A DNA stretch of 64,000 nt from Scortum barcoo (GCA_023238725.1 CM041538.1:2386182-2450181), one strand, 5' to 3'; positions 23,225 to 35,049 are shown, counted from the stretch's first letter. Numbers and translations are program-made. The notes: a model not told the origin generated them from the sequence alone.

Positions 23225-26200
23225 ATGAGGAAATGTTGGTCCTTTTTGTGGTGGCTCTGGTGCATGTGGTCGGCTGCTGTTGCCATGAATGGTAAATGGC
23301 ATTATGCATATATCTTGTATATATCTGTATATTTGTCTTTTAAAAATACAATCTATTCATCATATTTTGACCTTGTCACCTGTGAGCTCAATGGCCTCTT
23401 GTTCAGGTGTGTGCAGTCATCAGGTGTCTGCAATCACCTTTCCATTAATGACCTTTCCAGTTTCTGGTTTTCTTTTGTACTATTGGCCTTACTATCATCT
23501 TTCTTATCTTGTTTTCATTACTGTAGCTGCCTGCTGATTCAGTTTACTGTAAAGCCTTTTGTAACTACTGGAAAATGTTGCATTGAACTGATAATGCTTT
23601 TTATCTTGTTCTGACTGATGTTGGCTATTTAAGACCAATACAAATATCAAATCAAATCCAAGCTGCCAATATTTTGTGTACAGCCCAAACATTAAATGTT
23701 TGCTCCAGTTGAGCAAGAGGATCGAGATGATTCTTAAAACTAACTGCTGTCCTCTGGAAACTAAACTGAATTTGTGTGAAAGTTAAATCTTTAATTTAAT
23801 TCATATATGCTGACATAACTCACCTTTATCAGAAGTTCTGTGGACGCTCATTTATTTACCAGTGCAGCTGACATGAATATAAGTTGATGACATGAGGGAG
23901 AGAGTTGGTCTGCGTATCATTATGGTTGTATTGAGGGCTTTTAACCTCCTTAACTCAAAAGAAAATATTTTTAATAGAGTGATTTTACAAGGGAGGAATC
24001 TTATCTGACACACAGTACTCACTGACTCAAATTCAAGATGTGTGTTTGCCACTTGCTGTCCACAGATACCAAAGCTGCATTAGGGAAAGATTCAGGTGTC
24101 AGTATTGGAGAGGTCAAAGCTGTCGGAGTCTATTTGAGATTCCATGTGATGCACAGTTCTGTCTGAGGATGTGTCTCTGGCCATTTCCACCCTGCAGCTC
24201 TTCATTGCTTCAGTACTGTTAACAGCACGGTCCTGAGAGGAGCTGGAATCAAAACAGTTGAATGTCAACTCAGACAGACACACACACACTTTGTATGCTT
24301 TCTGTGTTCCCATGAGCTGGTCGAGTTACACCTCTATTTCTTGTCATGTCCTTAAGCCACAGTGCCTTCAACACACTCCTGCAGTTCGTTCTGACACATA
24401 GACAGACACAGTACAATGTGTGTGTGTTGGTGGGCGGAAAGACAGCACTGCAGGAGTAAACAAAAAAAGCACTGTATACTGTGTGTATCTGTGCACGATG
24501 ATGTGTTCTGCAGCTGCATCTGTGTGTGTGTGTATCATTCGTAACACCATTCATAATCATTCATGGCCCAAGTGACACAGTGCCCATCACTGATCTGTTG
24601 ACAGTAACTGACACACTTTAACTCACAGACGGCACACACTGTGTTTTAGGTACAGGTCTGTTTAATGTAGACACATTCATTTTGAGGAAGGGTCTTTCTC
24701 AGTAGTGATACTTATGGTCGTGAGTACTTCACTCTTAGCATCCATCTGATGCATCAGAAATTTGTCCAATTGTCAGCTCTACATTTTCCCTTTGGTGATG
24801 GCCAGTTATAATCAAGCAATAATCAATCAATAACTCATAAGCTTCCTATAAACATAATCTGTGATTTTTTGGGGGGGACGGTGTCATATTGACAATATGC
24901 TATTTTTTCATGAATTCCGTCTTCATAATCATTGATCATCTGTAGAATTAGGCTGTTATTGATGATTCAAACATAAGGGTGAGTCATTACTAATTCACTT
25001 CAATAAAGATACTGGCATGCATGCTATCTTATTTTATTATTTGATAAGCATACAAATCTCAAGTAGTTGTAGCCTTGTCTAAACGAAGGTTTCCTTAGTG
25101 GTGTTTATTGTTTCAGGCCTTTTCTGTTGTGTTATGCAAAGCTCCTGGTTAGAGATTGTTGAGTTCCCATAATGTCTAATAATGTCTGCATTAATATTAA
25201 TTTGTATGTCTTAAGACAACAGAAATTAAGCTATTAACAAATCAGTTTTGAATGTCTTAAGGTGTTTGGACCATGAAGGCTTCCATGCTGTTGGCTGGTG
25301 TCAGTGCTTACGTTGTGGTCATGTGAACTCTTGCTTGTCTTGTGTTTTCTATGCGAATGTGATTTACTGTTTAGATGGGGAGGTAGAAGATCTCGATAAA
25401 CACGGTAGTCACAATGTAAAATATAATTCACACCGTTGTTACATTAAAAGATACCCATTGACTGTACTAAAAGTGTCTTAACCAGTTTACTTTGCCACTC
25501 TACTGTCCCATTTTTGTTCTGCCCTGTAACACCCTTTGTTTTTTGTTTTTTTTTTACTTAATCCCAGTATTACTTAGTTGTCTAAAGAGTGTTTGTTATG
25601 AAAACCCCCATTGACCCAAAAGCATTGTTCTGATTGCTGAGTGCAAATTATAGCTTTTTCATATAACTTAATTTTATGATCTCATTGATTTCCCCCCGTT
25701 CGTTGCTGAAGGGCCTTACAAAAATGTTCTGACTAGATTCATCCAAATAGATGCTCTGTATTCTTAAGGTAAAAGTACAATATTAGGGCTTGACATAACT
25801 TGCCAGGTGTTTGAAGAGCTCCTGAAGTCAATATATCACATGTCATGTGTTCATTTTGTGGGCAACATGATTTTTGTCAGTACATTTTGAGTAAAAAAAC
25901 TCTGTCCTGTCCCATCTTATACTGTCTCATCACACCAAATCCTGTCCTGACAGACAATGTGACAGTTTGACTTTCTACACCTAAACCAGGTTTGATCAAG
26001 AGCTATACACAAAGCAAAATATTTGAACAAAACCTCTCTTCATGGATCACAGAATCAGGCAATCATGTTCTGCTGCTGATTTGTACTTTTTAAAACTGGG
26101 GTACGACACACTGGCTCGTGCACTTAGAATACCACCGGCCAAATTCAGTTGCTGGCAAAGGGATACTGAGAGAAGAAAAGCCAAGCTGGTTACCTAATGA

Positions 26201-28854
26201 AGTGGAGGAAGGGACGACAGGCATTTGGCAGTATTGTTAATGTCGCTGTGTATTCAGAAAATAAAAAAAAAAAGTTCAAAACAAGTTCAAGAGGTCAGGA
26301 AACACAGCTTGAATAAGCAGAATAGTACTCATGTTTATTTGATAATGTGTCTTTGCAATGGAGCATGTAAAATGGGTTCAGTCATTCTCAGGGCAGAGGC
26401 ACATCAAGAGTCTGTGGCTCCTCTTTCAACAGACTAAGCTTACTGAAACAGCTGCACTGTTCTCATATTATGCCTTTAATGATCACTAACCAGGTCAGGA
26501 GTCTCTCATTCATCATGGATTTATTTTGAAGACTGCTACAGAATACAGTCCATGCTGCATTTCCGCCAAGGTTTCGGCCACATTTTCTATTCAATCTGTG
26601 TATTATGGTATAGAAGCTTAGGTGGAGATTGCACAAAAGGGGAATTGGCAGTGGTTTGCATTTGTCTGCACGTACAACAATGCGTCTCAACACAAACAAA
26701 GGCACACTAGCCAATCGTCCCTGTTTTAAGGATAAGACACATTTATAGCTCACAAACAGGAAACATTGTTTCTCCTGGCTAAGCTCCTAATCCACACACC
26801 ATGTTCTAGACTTGATGAGGAGAAAATTAAAAAATGAGCTGTAAGCGTGCCATGATAGGATTTCAGGATGAGGTCTGTCTTGTACCTGGAGGCTGTACAG
26901 CCATTAAAGGCACACCTTGACATTTGGAGTTTGCAGTCTGCTTAATTTAGTCTAGTCATATTACAAAGGGAAAACGTGCTGAGCTGACAGTTGACTTAAA
27001 TGAAGCTAGTCTTAGAATGTTCCATTTAATCTTTCGATTTTAGCATGGATATATTCAAACATCTTTTTTTCCTACATGTTGACCTATGTGAGAGTGTTAG
27101 AATGGAATGTGTTGTGCCTTTTGGTTGTACAATAGCAGACCTCTGAGTATATGATGAGTCAGTCTCACACGTGAATGATTTTCTGTTCAATTTTCCCATT
27201 TGTTTATCGTAATTTCACTGACAAATAAAAACTGAAATTGAAATTACATTATAAGATACAACAATGACATGTTATTAGTCTTTTGTATATAAACTCTGGA
27301 ATTTTTCATTGTGCAAACAGAATCAGCAGTTTCACACCGTGAGGAGTTACGGTCTGAATCTGACAAAAAGAGTATTGGATTGAAATTGCAGACTACACCT
27401 TTAACAGCATAACACGGTAACAAGACTTAAAAGGGCAGTGAGGATTAGATCAAGAGCATGCTTGTTGCATGCTGCTGCTGTGCATAAGGTTAATGTGAGT
27501 AGAGTTTATCGACTGGAAAACCAAAAAACAAAAAAAAATCTCTATGGGTTAAATACTGCCAGCAGCCCATTTCACATTACCCACATTTGATTGATGGTTC
27601 ATATAAAAATATTGATTACTGCAGCTTTAATCATAGCTTTAGTAGCTTTAGTTTCTTAAACTTAACCTGACTCAGAAGCAGCCAGATTAAGATAAGAGTT
27701 AATGTTTTTCAAAGTTCAAAAAACAGCCTTGGATCTGCTCAAAACTGAGCAGGCGTAGTAAAGAGGCAGACTTATTCAGAAGGAGGTTAGGCAGACAACC
27801 ATCAAAGTTTAGATCAGGCAGAGTCAGGCAGACAGTACAAAAGCTGGACAGCTAGGGTGGATGCAAACTAGATAATCTGGCAAGGAGTGAGTTAGCAATA
27901 CATATGAGGGAAATGAGGAACAGATGTGCAGGATGGGGGAGGTCAGGTGATGGGAATGGTGGGTAAGATGTCACTGTATGGTAAAATGGAGCGGCTGGAT
28001 TTGAAATGGAGTTACAGTAGTATATGGCAGGGAGAAACAGCAGGCAGCAGAATGAATACTGTGAGCTGGCTGAAGTTGTGACTGAAAAATGTTGGAACAG
28101 TAATGAGTGATTTTTGGATGAACAAACGACCGACGGTGTTGTTCAGGCATGAGAACTTTTTGTAAATGCCATGAGTACTTGTACTGTAGTATTGGCTTAA
28201 CTTTTGTTAATGATCTCTTCACGTCTATTTTTCTTCCTGTTCATAGCTGGAGGAGGTTTGGAGAGGATTTTGGACAGGACTCATTTGGGCTCCTCCAAAA
28301 ACACGTTGCCATGTAATGTGTTCAGCTGGTGATTTTGTTAAATGAAAAAATGGAGACACAGATGAAGGCTAGATAAAAAAAGAAGTGACAATACTGTGAG
28401 AGGAAGACAAAAAAGACAAGCTGAGAGAAAGATGGACAAACCACATGTATTCATGTCACATTTAGTAAACAAGTGCAACGGGTCCACTTTGTTAAATTCC
28501 TCATCTCACTGGCAAAGTAATCTCAATTATGTTTTTCAATAGTAATAATGTACTGAATTGCCATGTGATTCATTTCTTTAAACAAAAGTAAATAGAATGG
28601 CAAGAAGAGAGGGAAAAACATGGGCTATGTTTTATTTTTTTCTTGTTTTCTACAGCTGGAGGCTGGCTCGAGGTTGGTGGTATGCCACTCGTAAGGAAGG
28701 CTTGTTCTTTTACAATCATCCAAATTCACTTCAACAAGCTCAACAAAAAGGCCTTCAGATTAGTGAAAAGACATTATACCATTTCACACTTGGTACTGGG
28801 TTGAGGTTTGCCTTGAGAGAGACATAGATCTAGGCCTTAATTCTACTTGAAGAA
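23225..28854. other. Unannotated AT-rich DNA
   Basis: No convincing coding frame. Frames at 23225-23614 and 24270-24560 are hydrophobic or CA-repeat-derived. A short (TG)n tract lies near 24520. A GA-rich, LTR-like stretch lies around 27690-27960 (CAGGCAGAGTCAGGCAGACAG) without definable ends. Confidence 0.4.
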
Positions 28855-28859
28855 GATTG

Positions 28860-29428
28860 TGTTACGATTCCCAGGCAGAGAGGAGCTAGACCCCGAAATG
28901 CAGACCAGAGCAGACACCAAATGGATTGAAGCTTCAACAGTTTTAATGTTCTTTTCAATGAGTAGAAATCACAAATCAGAGTTTGGCCAGCCGTGGGCGT
29001 CACGGCTTGGCGTGGGGCTGATGCCGCAGGGGCAGAGAGCCGAGCTGCACCAGAGAGCTGCAAGGAGGACTGCAGAGGGGGAGATGAGGCCAGGAGGAAG
29101 ACGAGGTAAGCCAGGGAGGCAGCCGCGGCGTGGAGCCAGGAGTCTGGAGTACAAAAACAGAATGGGTTAAGGTACAGGCAAGAGTTCAATGAAAGAATTG
29201 CTAGAAGCCACGAAGTACCGAGAGAGGTAACTGAACGATCTGGCGATGAGTGGATGAATGAGCCGGGCTTAAATCCTGTTGGTGGGTTGATTGTAGAATG
29301 ACTGCCAGGTGGTGCGGCTGAACCAGGTGTGGTAGTGAATGCCCTGGAGTTACCTCGTCCTCCTATGCGGCCAACAAACAGACAGTGACAGACAGGGGGA
29401 GACAAAACACAAGACAGGGATCCTAACA
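28860..29428 (-). repeat. 3' LTR of the gypsy element
   Basis: 569 bp, nearly identical to 33810-34378. On the coding strand a TATA-like GATTTAAG (complement near 29269-29275) and an ATTAAA poly(A) signal (complement near 28942) mark a promoter and a 3' end. It is bounded outside by GATTG and inside by a purine tract. A 191-codon open frame (28830-29405) crosses it but is an LTR artefact. Confidence 0.96.
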
Positions 29429-29443
29429 GTACCCCCCCTCAAC
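29429..29443 (-). other. Polypurine tract
   Basis: On the coding strand GAGGGGGGGTAC stands immediately before the 3' LTR. This is the position and composition of the primer for plus-strand DNA synthesis in LTR retrotransposons. Confidence 0.85.
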
Positions 29444-29446
29444 GGT

Positions 29447-29662
29447 CACCTCCAGGTGACCCTTTGGGCTTTGTCAGGGTGGTCCCGGTGGAAACGTTTA
29501 ACCATGTTATGGTCCAGGATCTGTCGTCGGGGAATCCATGATCGTTCCTCCGGACCATAACCCTCCCAGTCCACCAGATACTGTAGTCCCCCTGGCCCCG
29601 CCGTCTCACGTCCAGGAGGCGACGCACCGTGAATGCTGGGTGGTCATCAATGATCCGGGCGG
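29447..29662 (-). pseudogene. pol: Integrase C-terminal chromodomain, frameshifted
   Basis: After the integrase the coding strand encodes HPAFTVRRLLDVRRRG, the start of the chromodomain found at the end of chromovirus integrases, which steers insertion to particular chromatin. A frame change follows about 15 residues later: the expected tryptophan/tyrosine cage segment reads in another frame (WWTGRV...), and the typical DRSW box appears afterwards. A separate shift lies in a run of seven G at 29665-29671, which puts the integrase tail and the chromodomain in different frames. As written, the domain cannot be made from one continuous frame. The region ends close to the polypurine tract. Confidence 0.8.
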
Positions 29663-30915
29663 GTGGGGGGGTTCAGGAGGTCAGGAGGAGGACTCAGGGC
29701 GCTTGTGACAACCGGCTTTATCTGGGACACATGAAAGGTGGGATGGATCCTCATAGACGAGGGCAGCTTGAGGCGGACGGCGGAGGGGTTAATGATTTCT
29801 TGAATTATGAAGGGACCCAGGTAGCGAGGGGACAGTTTGCGGGACTCGCATCTCAGGGGAATGTTTCTGGAAGACAACCAAACGGACTGACCTTGGGAGT
29901 ACTGGGGAGCAGGTAATCGGTGCTTGTCTGCCGATCGCCGATTCCGCTGAACGGTGGCCTCCAAGGCGGCCTGGGTCCTTTGCCATACCGCCTTACACCG
30001 TTGGAGATGATGTTGGATGGAGGGAACGGCCAACTCTTGTTCCTGGCGCGTGGAAACAGTGGTGGTTGGTAACCTAGCGAGGCCTCAAAGGGGGAAACAC
30101 CAGTAGCGGAACTAACCAGGGAATTGTGAGCGAGTTCGACCCAGGGGAGGTATGTGCACCAAGTACTCTGGTTGCCGGCCGTGACACAGCGTAGCGCTGA
30201 CTCTAGGTCCTGGTTCGTCCTCTCCGTCTGCCCGTTTGATTGAGGATGGAACCCCGAGGTGAGACTCACTGACGCCCCCAGTCCCCGTTACAGAATGACT
30301 TCCAAACCTGTGAGATGAACTGCGGACCCCGATCCGACACAATGTCCCGTGGAATGCCATGAAGGCGTACGACGTGGTTGGCGAGAAGGTCGGCTGTCTC
30401 ACGGGCTGTGGGGAGCTTGGCGAAGGGCAACAAAGTGGGCTGCCTTAGAAAATCGGTCAACTATGGTCAATATGACTGTCTTCCCATTGGACGGGGGCAA
30501 ACCTGTGACAAAATCCAGGGCGATGTGGGACCAGGGCCGCCCAGGAACAGAAAGTGGGCTGAAGGAGGCCGGACGGAGGTTGATGAGAGCTCTTCCCTCT
30601 GGCGCAGACGGTGCAGGCCTGAACAAAACCCCTTATATCTGCCTCCATGTTCCTCCACCAGAAATGACGCTTAATGAAACTGATGGTACGGTTGATGCCT
30701 GGGTGACATGAGAGCTTGGACGAGTGAGCCCATTGCAGAACTTGTGACCGGACAGCGTCAGGGACAAACAAGCGGCCCGGAGGTCCCTGCCCGGGGTCTG
30801 GCTGCTGCTGTTGAGCCCGCAGGACGGTGTTCTCTATGTCCCAGGTGATAGCAGCGATGACCCTGGAGGTAGGAAGGATGTTCTCCTCCTCCTGCACCTT
30901 CTCCTCCACGCTGAA
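29647..30915 (-). pseudogene. pol: Integrase of the gypsy element, broken frame
   Basis: Domains appear in the usual order on the minus strand. The zinc-binding HHCC region (WAHSSKLSCHPG and CTVC) lies at about 30730-30580. The catalytic core has the first Asp in HIALDFVTGLP near 30520, the second in VSDRGPQF near 30335 and the Glu in NGQTERTNQ near 30225. The C-terminal part includes KLSPRYLGPF and IHPTFHVSQIKP, up to about 29700. All three catalytic residues are present, but they sit in three different frames, with shifts near 30600, 30430, 30268 and 30000. The enzyme would insert the cDNA into the genome. The residues are undamaged while the frame is broken, which suggests indels rather than long neutral decay. 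Confidence 0.9.
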
Positions 30916-31300
30916 CTGTCTTGAGAGGGCGTCGGGCTTGATGTTGCGGGACCCGGGGCGGTAGGTGAGGACGAAGTCAAAGCGACTGAAGAAGAGAGCC
31001 CATCTGGCCTGACGAGAGTTCAGCCGCTTCGCCGTCTGTATATAGGCCAGGTTCTTGTGGTCGGTCCAGACAACGAAGGGCTGTGTTGACCCCTCCAACC
31101 AGTGGCGCCACTCCTCCAGCGCCATCTTGACCGCCAGCAACTCCCGATTACCTGACGTCGTAATTGGCCTCTGCAGGGGAGAGGCGGCGGGAGAAGAAGG
31201 CACAGGGATGGAGCCGACCGTCAGACCCCCGTCTCTGGGACAAGACTGCTCCGACCCCGATATCCGACGCATCCACCTCTACCACGAATTGCTGAGCTGG
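30915..31300 (-). pseudogene. pol: RNase H domain of the gypsy element
   Basis: RNase H starts with FVVEVDASDIGVGAVLSQR near 31275 at the end of one frame. It continues in another frame with GNRELLAVKMALEEW, VWTDHKNLAYI near 31070 and RPGSRNIKPDALSR near 30945. The catalytic Asp residues of VDAS, WTDHKN and KPDALSR are visible. A frame change lies between about 31150 and 31270. This domain degrades the RNA strand during reverse transcription. Confidence 0.9.
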
Positions 31301-32267
31301 ATCTGGCTGAACCAGGACTGGGGCCGTGGTGAACAGAGTCCTTAGCCGATTGAACGCCTTCTCAGCTTCCTCACTCCAGACAAAGGGACGAGACGGGGAG
31401 GTGAGAGCTGTCAGGGGCGCCGCCTCTTGGCTGTAGTTCCGGATGAAGCGTCTATAAAAGTTGGCAAACCCCAGGAAGCGCTGCAGAAGCTTACGGTTGG
31501 TTGGAATGGGCCATTCTGCTACTGCTCTCACCTTCGCTGGGTCTGCTTGCACGCAGCCTTCCTTTATGATGAAGCCGAGGAAGTCGACCTGGGAGGCGTG
31601 GAATTCGCATTTCTCCTTTTTAACGAAGAGACGATTCTCCAATAACCTCTGAAGCACCTGGCGGACATGGAGCTGATGATCAGGTAAGTTCCTGGAATAG
31701 ATCAAAATATCGTCCCAGATACACAAAGACGAAACGGTTTAGGAAATCACGGAGGACATCATTTATGAGGGCCTGAAACACTGCGGGGGCATTGGTTAGC
31801 CCAAATGGCATCACCAGGTACTCAAAGTGGCCCAGGGGGGTGTTGAAGGCTGTCTTCCATTCGTCCCCCTCCCGGATCCGCACCAGGTGGTAGGCGTTGC
31901 GGAGGTCTAATTTGGTGAATATGGTGGCACCTTGAAGGGGAGTGAAAGCGGAATCTATTAGAGGTAGGGGATATTTGTTCTTTACCGTGATATTGTTTAG
32001 GCCTCGGAAGTCTATACATGGCCTGAGGGATGAGTCTTTCTTCTTAACAAAAAAAAACCCCGCCCCTACTGGAGATGTTGAGGGGCGGATGATGCCAGCA
32101 GCCATGGAATCGTTAATGTATCCCTCCATGGCCTCCTGCTCTGGTCTGGTCAGGTTATACAGGCGGCTGGAGGGAAGAGGAGCATCAGGAAGTAGCTCAA
32201 TCGCACAATCATAGGGGCGATGAGGTGGCAAAGAGAGCGCCTTATCCTTGTTAAACACCTCTTGCAA
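31148..32267 (-). pseudogene. pol: Reverse transcriptase of the gypsy element, frameshift in the catalytic box
   Basis: The frame 31680-32267 holds the fingers and palm: RPCIDFRGLNNITVKNKYPL, motif A FTKLDLRNAYHLVRI near 31920, and motif B FGLTNAPAVFQALIND near 31800. The catalytic YxDD box is split by one extra base in a CCC run at 31714-31716: one frame reads VYLG and the next frame resumes with DDILIYSR. The second frame (31148-31726) continues through the connection (KKEKCEFHASQVDFLGFI, FANFYRRFI) to RNase H. All key residues are recognisable, but the protein cannot be made intact from this sequence. Sequencing error in a homopolymer is a serious alternative to a true mutation. Confidence 0.93.
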
Positions 32268-32409
32268 ATCGTGGTAGGCTGGGGGGAACCCCAGACAGGT
32301 CCACTGGCTCGATAAGAGGGCTATGTGGTGTCGGAGCCTCCCCTGTGGGCGATAAAGCAGACTGCAGACAATGTTTATGGCAATAGAGACTCCAGCTTAA
32401 AACCTTTGC

Positions 32410-32720
32410 CTACGGCCCAATCCATGTGAGGATTATGAGGTTGCCAACCAAGGATACCCTATGATGAGGGGTGTAGCGGGGGATGAGATGACAAGGAGCT
32501 GGATAGATTCGACATGATTGCCAGACAGGACAAGTTTCACAGGGAGTGTGCGGTGAGTAACCTGAGCCAGGATTCGGCCGTCCACTGCGAGGGCGTTGCG
32601 GGGGTCTCTCCAGCGGCTCCGAGGGAATGCCAGCCTGCTCTGCTGCCTGCTCGTCAATAAAATTCTCCTCCGCCCCGGAATCGATGAGAGCCTGAAGGAG
32701 AACCGTTGAAGCTGGAAGCA
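32410..32720 (-). pseudogene. pol: Aspartic protease of the gypsy element
   Basis: The retropepsin active-site box ALIDSGAEENFID lies near 32675 on the minus strand. A change of frame follows within 60 bases. The second frame (32433-32657) carries LVLSGNHVESIQLLV and the IIGYPWL box that ends this protease type. The protease would cut the Gag-Pol polyprotein. Another shift separates it from the reverse transcriptase at about 32270-32430. Confidence 0.85.
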
Positions 32721-33791
32721 GACGGTGGCTGGAATTTGGAGACGAAGTTAGAGACCCCCTGGGACTTTGGACCCAGCCCGCCAGAATTCCCATGCTTACT
32801 GGCGGGCCCGGTCTTTTGGTCGCCGGGGACAGGCAGGCAAGGAGTGACCAGTTCTCCCACAGTAAACACACTCACCCGCTCGGAGCCGGCGATTCCGTTC
32901 CTCTGGGAGAGATGAGCCCCTCCCACCTGCATGGGTTCCTCAGGGGTCGGAACACTCGGAGATTCAGGAGCCCGACTTGCAGAATTTGGAGGCGGTCCCC
33001 CAGGGGGAATTAGGAATCTCGGGGGAAACTGGAGCGGGACGGCGCTCACGTCGGCGAGCCTGTAAACGGGAGTCTATATTGCCAGTTAATTTTATTAGCG
33101 CCTCCAAGCCGACAGGCTCCTCCCGAGACGCAAGTTCGTCCTTGATGTACTTCACGGAGCCCATTGTAGAAGGCGGCACACAACGCGTCCTCGGTCCAAT
33201 CCACCTCGGCCGCCAGGGTCCGAAACTCCAGGGTGTAATCCGCGACCGAGCGCCGGTCCTGGGTGATGGTGAAGAGCCGCGAGGAAGCACAGAAGGGGGT
33301 AGCTGGGGACTCAAAAACCCGGCGAAACTCCTCGAGGAAGGCGGAGAAGGTGAGTCCGGAAAAAGTCCGCCCAGCGAACCTTGCTTCAGCCCAGGTAAGA
33401 GCCTTTCCCTGCAGCAACCCCAACATAAAGTGAATCTTGGAAGAAGTCGTTAGAGAATGATATGGACTTGAGCTGAAAGAATAGCTTGCACTGGAATATA
33501 AATCCCTTGCACTGGGAAGACACACCTGAGAACGGTTCGGGGGGCACCTTTAGCTTGAAGGTCCCGCTGCTGATCGTCTCCAGTCTCAGGCTGGTTCCGC
33601 TGATCCGTCGGGGCTGCCGGAGCTTGCAGGGAGGCGAGCTGAGCTGAGAGTGAAGCGACCTGCTGGGCGAGAGTTTGGTTAGCGGAGATCAGAGCTCGGA
33701 TGTTAGCGTCATGTTGGCCCAGTAGGATCCCCTGCTGGGTCACAGCCTGCTGGACTGGTGCCGATCTGGGTTCTTGGTCCGCGGGGTCCAT
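32654..33791 (-). pseudogene. gag: gag of the gypsy element, several frameshifts
   Basis: The start at 33791 (MDPADQEP) lies 18 bases inside the 5' LTR boundary and opens a 113-codon frame with a coiled-coil-like stretch (ALISANQTLAQQVASLSAQL). The capsid region continues in a second frame (33046-33525: GKALTWAEARF, FLEEFRRVFE, SVADYTLEFRTLAAEVDWTE), then a third (LASREEPVGLEALIKLTGNI, up to about 33060) and a fourth (32654-33049: EEPMQVGGAHLSQRN). The nucleocapsid zinc knuckle expected after that block is only partly readable near 32880 because of another shift. The capsid type matches sushi-class Gag, the ancestor type of PEG10/RTL proteins. As written, no full Gag can be made. Confidence 0.88.
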
Positions 33792-33809
33792 GTTTTGGCC
33801 AGATCGTAA

Positions 33810-34378
33810 TGTTACGATTCCCAGGCAGAGAGGAGCTAGACCCCGAAATGCAGACCAGAGCAGACACCAAATGGATTGAAGCTTTCAACAGTTTTAATGT
33901 TCTTTTCAATGAGTAGAAATCACAAATCAGAGTTTGGCCAGCCGTGGGCGTCACGGCTTGGCGTGGGGCTGATGCCGCAGGGGCAGAGAGCCGAGCTGCA
34001 CCAGAGAGCTGCAAGGAGGACTGCAGAGGGGGAGATGAGGCCAGGAGGAAGACGAGGTAAGCCAGGGAGGCAGCCGCGGCGGAGCCAGGAGTCTGGAGTA
34101 CAAAAAACAGAATGGGTTAAGGTACAGGCAAGAGTTCAATGAAAGAATTGCTAGAAGCCACGAAGTACCGAGAGAGGTAACTGAACGATCTGGCGATGAG
34201 TGGATGAATGAGCCGGGCTTAAATCCTGTTGGTGGGTTGATTGTAGAATGACTGCCAGGTGGTGCGGCTGAACCAGGTGTGGTAGTGAATGCCCTGGAGT
34301 TACCTCGTCCTCCTATGCGGCCAACAAACAGACAGTGACAGACAGGGGGAGACAAAACACAAGACAGGGATCCTAACA
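33810..34378 (-). repeat. 5' LTR of the gypsy element
   Basis: 569 bp. It carries one extra T, lacks a TG and has one extra A relative to 28860-29428, with no substitution seen. Immediately inside it (33809 downward on the minus strand) the leader is only 18 bases before the gag ATG. A TGG begins 9 bases in and could start a primer-binding site, but I could not assign a tRNA. Confidence 0.96.
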
Positions 34379-34383
34379 GATTG

Positions 34384-35049
34384 TCAGTTGAAGTGAGTCG
34401 TCACCATGAGCGCATTTTGATCAGGGGTATGTAAACAAGTTGTTCATCTGAATCCAACCACATCTGAAGTGTTCATAGCTGTTCAGAACAGCACTCAGTT
34501 TCTGAATGACATATCTGACAGGAAGACATTTTCCTTCCTCAGAGACTTTCATTTGTACACATGGAAAATTATATTAAAATTATTATTAATAGTTTAAAGA
34601 ATGAAAAGTAAGAAAGAAGTAATAAAAAATTAAAATGTTGCTACATGTCAATACATCAGTAAAAAAAAAAACATATAATAATAATAATAATAATAATAAT
34701 TAGTAGTAGTAGTAGTAGGAGTAGGAGTAGTAGTATTAGTATTTTATATTACAGTGACTTTCTACTTTGGATACATTGGATACCAGTACATTTTGATAAT
34801 AATACTTAAGTATCTAGAACACACACATTTCCTTAATTGAATCCCATATCAGCAAATCCAAATCCAAATCAGTTTCATGATGTTGACAAGTCTGGTTAGA
34901 ATGAGACACAAAACTGATGTATTGAAGTGATCAAACCTTGAAGTTTGGGATAAAATTACTTTATTATCAAGATTAGGGGACCTTTGTTGTCATGGTTAAA
35001 CCAATAAATAGTGATGATTCAGTCATGCTTTAAAAAAGAACTGACAATT
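34384..35049. other. Unannotated AT-rich DNA with trinucleotide tracts
   Basis: Very AT-rich spacer between the gypsy element and a LINE. It contains the microsatellite at 34676-34735. No coding signal. Confidence 0.5.
34676..34735. repeat. Compound (ATA)n-(TAG)n microsatellite
   Basis: About eight ATA/TAA units run directly into TAG/GAG-type trinucleotides (GTAGTAGTAG, AGGAGTAGGAG). Confidence 0.9.

Larger units (their letters stand above)
28855..34383 (-). mobile_element. Full-length Ty3/Gypsy (sushi-type chromovirus) LTR retrotransposon
   Basis: The element is 28860-34378 (5519 bp), read on the minus strand, with LTRs of 569 bp at each end. The 5-bp target duplication GATTG is exact (28855-28859 and 34379-34383). 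The LTRs start TGTTAGG and end CGTAACA on the coding strand. The two copies differ only by three indels (a T, a TG, an A) and no substitutions that I can find, so the insertion is very young. Internal order is gag, protease, reverse transcriptase, RNase H, integrase, chromodomain, the layout of sushi-type chromoviruses, the group from which mammalian PEG10/RTL genes derive. No env-like frame is present. The gag-pol frame is broken at about a dozen places, mostly by single-base changes. Internal GC is far higher than the flanks. Confidence 0.96.

Noticed and set aside
23225..23614. 129-codon plus-strand frame with hydrophobic segments
   Set aside because: The hydrophobic stretches reflect T-rich DNA; a second frame is open over the same bases and no family is recognised.
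28830..29405. 191-codon minus-strand open frame at the gypsy LTR
   Set aside because: It lies almost wholly inside the 3' LTR and is repeated in part in the 5' LTR; it is not a separate gene.
28860..34378. Endogenous retrovirus with env
   Set aside because: After integrase only a chromodomain and the polypurine tract remain before the LTR; no envelope-like frame exists.
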